Assembly (NCBI GenBank): GCA_016926235.1
Contig: JAFGOZ010000313.1
Span: 1 to 10,672, forward strand
Origin: Bacteroidales bacterium
GTDB lineage: Bacteria > Bacteroidota > Bacteroidia > Bacteroidales > UBA10428
DNA: 10,672 nucleotides
Direction of reading: 5' to 3'
This document shows positions 7,003-10,672 of this stretch, in pieces (the stretch's first letter is position 1; every line of letters begins with the position of its first letter). The translations under genes were made by a program, and so were the position numbers. The notes under the pieces are model-generated. The model was not told where the DNA came from. It saw nothing but the letters and a program-made list of their open reading frames with translations, and did not search any database.

Positions 7003-9612
7003 TTATAATTTTATTTTAGTTTTTTGTCCAGAAAATGATATTATTTTATCAAATGTTTTGTTGTTATTTATTCCGTCTTCTTTTTTGCTGTTAACCTTTA
7101 CAATTCTGAAATTCCGGTCAGCATGCATTCCGGGGAAAGAGCCCTTTCGATCACTTATAGTAAGCAATTTATTGGTATCGTCCCAGTTAAATGTAATAAT
7201 TGAATATATTTCTTTTTCGTAATTATAATTATCGCCTTCGTCTTCGTAGAGGGTGAATTCTCCATTGGCGCCTTCATAAATGCGGATTTCAATGTCTTTA
7301 TCATATTTTTCACCGGAATATTGTATTATCGGCCCTATAGGAATGATAGAACCTGCTTTTATGAAAAGAGGTATTTTATTCAATGGGGCATCGGCTTTAA
7401 TGGTTTGTCCGCCTTCCATATAATTGTTTGTCCAGAAGTCGTACCATCCAGCATATACAGGTAAATAAACATCCCTTTGGATTGCCCCTTCTTCTGTTAT
7501 TGGTGCAACCAAAATAGCTTTACCAAACATAAATTGAAAGGCTTGTTTTACTGCTTCAGCATCACTGTTAAAATCCATCACCATTGGCCGCATCAAGGTT
7601 GACCCATTGCTGGTTATCTGCCATGCTTCGGAATAAATATAGGGCAATAACTGGTAGCGCAAATTTAGCATTGCGCGCATGTTATCTTCAACGGTTTGCC
7701 CGTATTTCCAGGGTTCTGTTTCGCTCATGTATCCATGCATGCGGAAAATGGGATTAAAAACACTATATTGAAACCAACGTATGAGTAATTCATGGTATTT
7801 TTCATCGGTATACTGTGCCAGGCCCGGGCGAAAGAATCCGCCAATGTCGGTAGTCCAGTATGGCATGCCTGTTATTGTATAATTCAGTCCGGCAATAACC
7901 TGTCGGCAAAAAGCATTCCAATCGCCACCCACATCGCCTGACCAGTTAATTGCACCGTAACGCTGCTGTCCAAGAAAAGCTGATCGTGTAAGGATACACA
8001 CCCGTTTTTCATCGGTTGTTTTTCGTTGGCCTTCATATACTGCTTTGCTAACCATGAGGGGATAGGTTAAACGGTAAAAATCGCCCAAACCAATGTAAGT
8101 TATTTGTCCTGTCAGCGCATCGTTTTCTGGCTCAACAGCATCCATCCACCATGAATCTACACCATGGTCGAACATGTTTTCTTTTAAAGTTGCCCAGTAT
8201 TCTTTTCGGGTTTCAGGATTGAAATAATCCAGCCATTTGGTGCCGGTTATAAAACGGTTGTTAGCTTCATATTTTTTTCCGAGTTCTGAGTTTTTATCGG
8301 GGTTACTCCAGATAGATATGTTGAAATGTGCATTTAAATCATGAATTTTTTTAATGAAATTTGAAGGATTTGGATAATGAGTTTCATCGAATTGTGGTAC
8401 GCCCCATCCTTTGCTGCCCCAGTACTGCCAATCCTGCACAATCACATCCATAGGAAGTTTCCTTTTTCGAAATTCTTTTACGGTTTCAACTAAATGAGTA
8501 GCCGATGTGTAACGTTCGCGGCATTGCCAGTAACCAAAAGCCCATTTGGGCAACATAGGCGCGTTGCCTGTTAAATTACGGTATGTGCTTATTGCCTCAT
8601 CGGCTGTACCGATAAAAATGAAATAATCGAGCATTTTTGCATGGGGTGAACGGAAAGTAGAGGAATTGTCTTTTAACTTCCATGAAAGTTTTGGTAAGTT
8701 ATCCGATTTACAAACCAGTTGTACTTTGTGCTCTCCGGCTTTCAGATTTACCAATACTCCAGCCGTTGGTGGCAGCCACATGTTCGTCTGATCAATTACC
8801 GGTTTACCGTCAATAACTACAAAATGCCTGTTGCCCATATTGCCCAGGTCTAAAAAAACTGAGTATTCACCATCTTTGGGCAAAGTGAATTTGCCTGTGT
8901 ATAGCGATTGATTTTGTGCTACTTTTTGTGTACCGGCTGTAGTAGTTACTTCGGCGAAATTTTCGCTTTCGGCAGGGTATTCCTGCTTAAAAAGCTCTAT
9001 AAAATTATCGGTTGGATTAAAATCGGTCAACCCATACTGATGCCACAATAAGCTGTATCCTTTGCTTGAATATATAAACGGCAGAGCTATCTGGCTGTTT
9101 ACCTGTGTCAGTCGCCGGGTAACTCCTTTTATATTATAATGCCCGTCCTGAAACTGGCCTAAGCCAAATAGAGCTTCATCGGCAGGTGAATCGAAGCTCA
9201 GTTCAACAAGATAACATGGTTCACCCATAATTGAATCGGGTTTAAACACACGTGAGCAAGCGTTTTCGGTTAAAATTACTTTTCCTATACTATCTAAATA
9301 AGTTAGGGTGCAGGTTTTTTTATTAACTATAATTACAAGTTTTTTAAGCGAAATGTGGATGTTTTTTCCAGTTTCGGTAACTTTAAAATCAGGAACGGTG
9401 TTTTCGTTAATAAAAACCAATTCGGGAATGTTTATTTTTTCGTCAAGATAAAACTGAATTCTGGCACTGTTATCAGAAAGTGGATATATAGCCAGTATGC
9501 CTTTTTTGGTATTAAACACAACCTTATTATCATCTTTAATATAACTTTCAACAGCCTTATGCCGACAACTTAAAAAAAACAGGATTATAAAGAGAAAATT
9601 GATATACTTCAT
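7003..9612 (-). CDS. GH31 alpha-xylosidase-like enzyme with inserted PA14 domain, probable lipoprotein
   Basis: An 869-residue family 31 glycoside hydrolase, most likely removing alpha-1,6-xylose from xyloglucan-type oligosaccharides. The N-terminus (MKYINFLFIILFFLSC) ends in a lipobox-like FLSC with Cys16, suggesting a membrane-anchored lipoprotein; no acidic surface-export signal follows the Cys. Domains: mutarotase-like beta-sandwich (about 30-215, resumed about 319-350); a PA14-like insertion (about 218-315, with LYTGKFTLPKDGEYSVFLD and FVVIDGKPVID); a catalytic barrel (about 354-665) with KWAFGYWQCRERY (356-368), DWQYWG (394-399), nucleophile Asp491 in WWMDAVEPE and acid/base Asp560 in NWSGDVGGDW; then proximal and distal C-terminal beta-domains (DUF5110-like, LYEDEGDNYNYE, 788-799). 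PA14 inside the N-terminal domain is known from characterised alpha-xylosidases such as those of Bacteroides ovatus and Cellvibrio japonicus. It begins 17 bases after GH2. Alpha-glucosidase activity is the main alternative; family and catalytic residues are secure. Confidence 0.95.
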   Translation of the reverse strand: MKYINFLFIILFFLSCRHKAVESYIKDDNKVVFNTKKGILAIYPLSDNSARIQFYLDEKINIPELVFINENTVPDFKVTETGKNIHISLKKLVIIVNKKTCTLTYLDSIGKVILTENACSRVFKPDSIMGEPCYLVELSFDSPADEALFGLGQFQDGHYNIKGVTRRLTQVNSQIALPFIYSSKGYSLLWHQYGLTDFNPTDNFIELFKQEYPAESENFAEVTTTAGTQKVAQNQSLYTGKFTLPKDGEYSVFLDLGNMGNRHFVVIDGKPVIDQTNMWLPPTAGVLVNLKAGEHKVQLVCKSDNLPKLSWKLKDNSSTFRSPHAKMLDYFIFIGTADEAISTYRNLTGNAPMLPKWAFGYWQCRERYTSATHLVETVKEFRKRKLPMDVIVQDWQYWGSKGWGVPQFDETHYPNPSNFIKKIHDLNAHFNISIWSNPDKNSELGKKYEANNRFITGTKWLDYFNPETRKEYWATLKENMFDHGVDSWWMDAVEPENDALTGQITYIGLGDFYRLTYPLMVSKAVYEGQRKTTDEKRVCILTRSAFLGQQRYGAINWSGDVGGDWNAFCRQVIAGLNYTITGMPYWTTDIGGFFRPGLAQYTDEKYHELLIRWFQYSVFNPIFRMHGYMSETEPWKYGQTVEDNMRAMLNLRYQLLPYIYSEAWQITSNGSTLMRPMVMDFNSDAEAVKQAFQFMFGKAILVAPITEEGAIQRDVYLPVYAGWYDFWTNNYMEGGQTIKADAPLNKIPLFIKAGSIIPIGPIIQYSGEKYDKDIEIRIYEGANGEFTLYEDEGDNYNYEKEIYSIITFNWDDTNKLLTISDRKGSFPGMHADRNFRIVKVNSKKEDGINNNKTFDKIISFSGQKTKIKL

Positions 9613-9629
9613 TGTAATTCAGTTTTATT
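9613..9629 (-). promoter_or_regulatory. GH2-GH31 junction, translation-initiation leader of GH31
   Basis: On the minus strand the spacer reads AATAAAACTGAATTACA before the ATG. It has no Shine-Dalgarno. GAATTA before the start fits the leaders of the other genes and supports this ATG, which is also the only one placing the lipoprotein signal at the N-terminus. Together with the end of GH2 it closely resembles the GH97-GH3 junction at 5028-5040. Confidence 0.5.
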
Positions 9630-10672
9630 TTAATATTTGTAATTACACATTTCTTCTGCCTCATTTAACGAACTAACCGGCACAAGGATGAAGCCATAAT
9701 TTATACCAATAGTGCTTGGCCTGATAAGGTAAGGCTCATGCGGCCAAGCCCCCCAGCTATCATCCCCCCCAACGCCTATCATGCGGTAGTCTATGTGCAG
9801 TTCTACCAAATCGCGGGGTTTGATATCGTTAGCATGGAGCAGGTTTATGTCTTTATTTGGCCCTGCATCCAAATCATCAACCGTATAGTGCAAGGCGTTA
9901 AATTCGATCAATTGGTCAGCAACTACCAAAAGACCTTTTCCATCGGCATTTGTAAGCGAAAACCAGCGTACATCTGTGCGGTGGCCGTTTTCCTGCGGGC
10001 GGATATAAGGTACATACATATCGGATACGGTAGTTTTATAGCGGCCTACAAAAGTTGAGCTGTTACGATCGGAATAGTTTTCCCAGGGGCCTCGGCCCAG
10101 ATATTCTATTTGTGAAAAATTTTGTGGTAAATGCATTTTCATACCAAGACGTGGAATAACCGGTATATTTTCGTTTGTTGTAACCAACATATTTTCAACT
10201 TTCACAATACCGTTGCCTAATATTGTATATTCCGTTTTCCAGGTTGATTCTAATGAATCGAGTTGATAAATCACCTCAACCCTGACAAAATTTTCAAATT
10301 GGCTTGCTTTTATGCTTGCCGCAAGTAGTTGTTGTTCAGAAGCTTTTTTCCATAAACGGGCTACCTTTGGCATCCGCCAACCATAATCGTTATCGGTTGG
10401 TGCACGCCAAAATACCGGGCGTGGCCCCATGCCATTAACTAACAATTCATCGCTATTGCATTTATAGGAAATAATTATACCCGTTTTTGAATCAATTACA
10501 ATTGAAAATCCATTTCCGGAAATATCTATGGTGTTTCCTTCTTTATAGGTAATTTTTCCGGTTTTAGTAATATCAAATTGGGGCTTGGGCTTTTCAAGGG
10601 GCAGCTTCAGTTGTTCCGAAGCTATTATCCAGCCGGCTGGAAGAAGGTTTTCGGCGGTATTTGTTTTTGCAA
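9630..10672 (-). CDS. GH2 beta-galactosidase (LacZ type), C-terminal 346 residues (5' end cut by window edge)
   Basis: The C-terminal part of a LacZ-like family 2 glycoside hydrolase, expected to remove terminal beta-galactose from oligosaccharides. The frame enters from the right edge (first complete codon at 10668-10670) and stops at 9630-9632, so the true start, signal peptide and both catalytic Glu residues lie outside. Visible residues 1-75 are the linker/beta-sandwich domain that precedes the small-chain domain (GWIIASEQ; FSIVIDSKTGIIISYK). The beta-galactosidase small-chain domain follows: RPVFWRAPTDND (84-95 of the visible part), EYLGRGPWENYSDR (189-202), YIRPQENGHRTDVRW (222-236) and GVGGDDSWGAWP (299-310). 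A TTG at 10443-10445 lies inside this frame and is not the real start, because domain homology continues upstream of it. It is the first visible gene of the operon, 17 bases before GH31. Complete relatives are about 800-1100 residues, so more than half is missing. Family call is secure; export and exact substrate cannot be judged here. Confidence 0.94.
   Translation of the reverse strand, partial: AKTNTAENLLPAGWIIASEQLKLPLEKPKPQFDITKTGKITYKEGNTIDISGNGFSIVIDSKTGIIISYKCNSDELLVNGMGPRPVFWRAPTDNDYGWRMPKVARLWKKASEQQLLAASIKASQFENFVRVEVIYQLDSLESTWKTEYTILGNGIVKVENMLVTTNENIPVIPRLGMKMHLPQNFSQIEYLGRGPWENYSDRNSSTFVGRYKTTVSDMYVPYIRPQENGHRTDVRWFSLTNADGKGLLVVADQLIEFNALHYTVDDLDAGPNKDINLLHANDIKPRDLVELHIDYRMIGVGGDDSWGAWPHEPYLIRPSTIGINYGFILVPVSSLNEAEEMCNYKY

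Noticed and set aside
6869..7222. Plus-strand open frame of 117 codons across the GH97-GH31 junction
   Set aside because: It is antisense to two strongly supported genes, has no recognisable domain, and its hydrophobic look comes from the reverse complement of A/T-rich coding sequence.
9738..10058. Plus-strand open frame of 106 codons
   Set aside because: It is antisense to conserved LacZ-type motifs of the GH2 gene and shows no family resemblance.
9630..10445. GH2 read as a short 271-residue protein starting at TTG (10443-10445)
   Set aside because: The frame stays open to the right edge and the 75 upstream residues match the domain that normally precedes the small-chain domain, so this is a truncated view of a longer gene.

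Overview
The window looks like part of a polysaccharide utilisation locus (PUL) from a member of the Bacteroidota. The evidence is a SusC/RagA-type TonB-dependent porin, an AT-rich genome, tightly packed exported glycoside hydrolases, and start codons preceded by A/T-rich AATTA-like sequence rather than a Shine-Dalgarno. I cannot name the genus. Every convincing gene lies on the minus strand, so transcription runs from the right edge towards position 1.

Layout in order of transcription: the C-terminal part of a GH2 beta-galactosidase (9630-10672, 5' end outside the window); a GH31 enzyme with an inserted PA14 domain, best read as an alpha-xylosidase (7003-9612); a GH97 enzyme with the Asp-type (retaining, alpha-galactosidase-like) active site (5041-6984); and a GH3 enzyme of the beta-xylosidase/beta-glucosidase type, also with a PA14 insertion (2415-5027). 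The three gaps between these genes are only 17, 18 and 13 bases, as expected for one operon. A 293-base gap (2122-2414) follows. It holds a possible 57-codon small ORF and inverted repeats. Then comes a susC-like gene (1-2121) whose last third runs off the left edge. No susD, surface glycan-binding protein, endo-glycanase or regulator is visible.

Proposed joint role (inference): the SusC-like porin imports oligosaccharides across the outer membrane, and the exo-acting hydrolases remove beta-galactose (GH2), alpha-xylose (GH31), alpha-galactose (GH97) and beta-linked glucose or xylose (GH3). GH2, GH31-with-PA14 and GH3 together are what is expected of a xyloglucan locus such as the one known from Bacteroides ovatus. 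The GH97 implies an additional alpha-galactosyl decoration or a different, related glycan. No tRNA, rRNA, CRISPR array, insertion sequence or broken gene was seen. I found no clearly new system; the least explained stretch is the gap between GH3 and susC.
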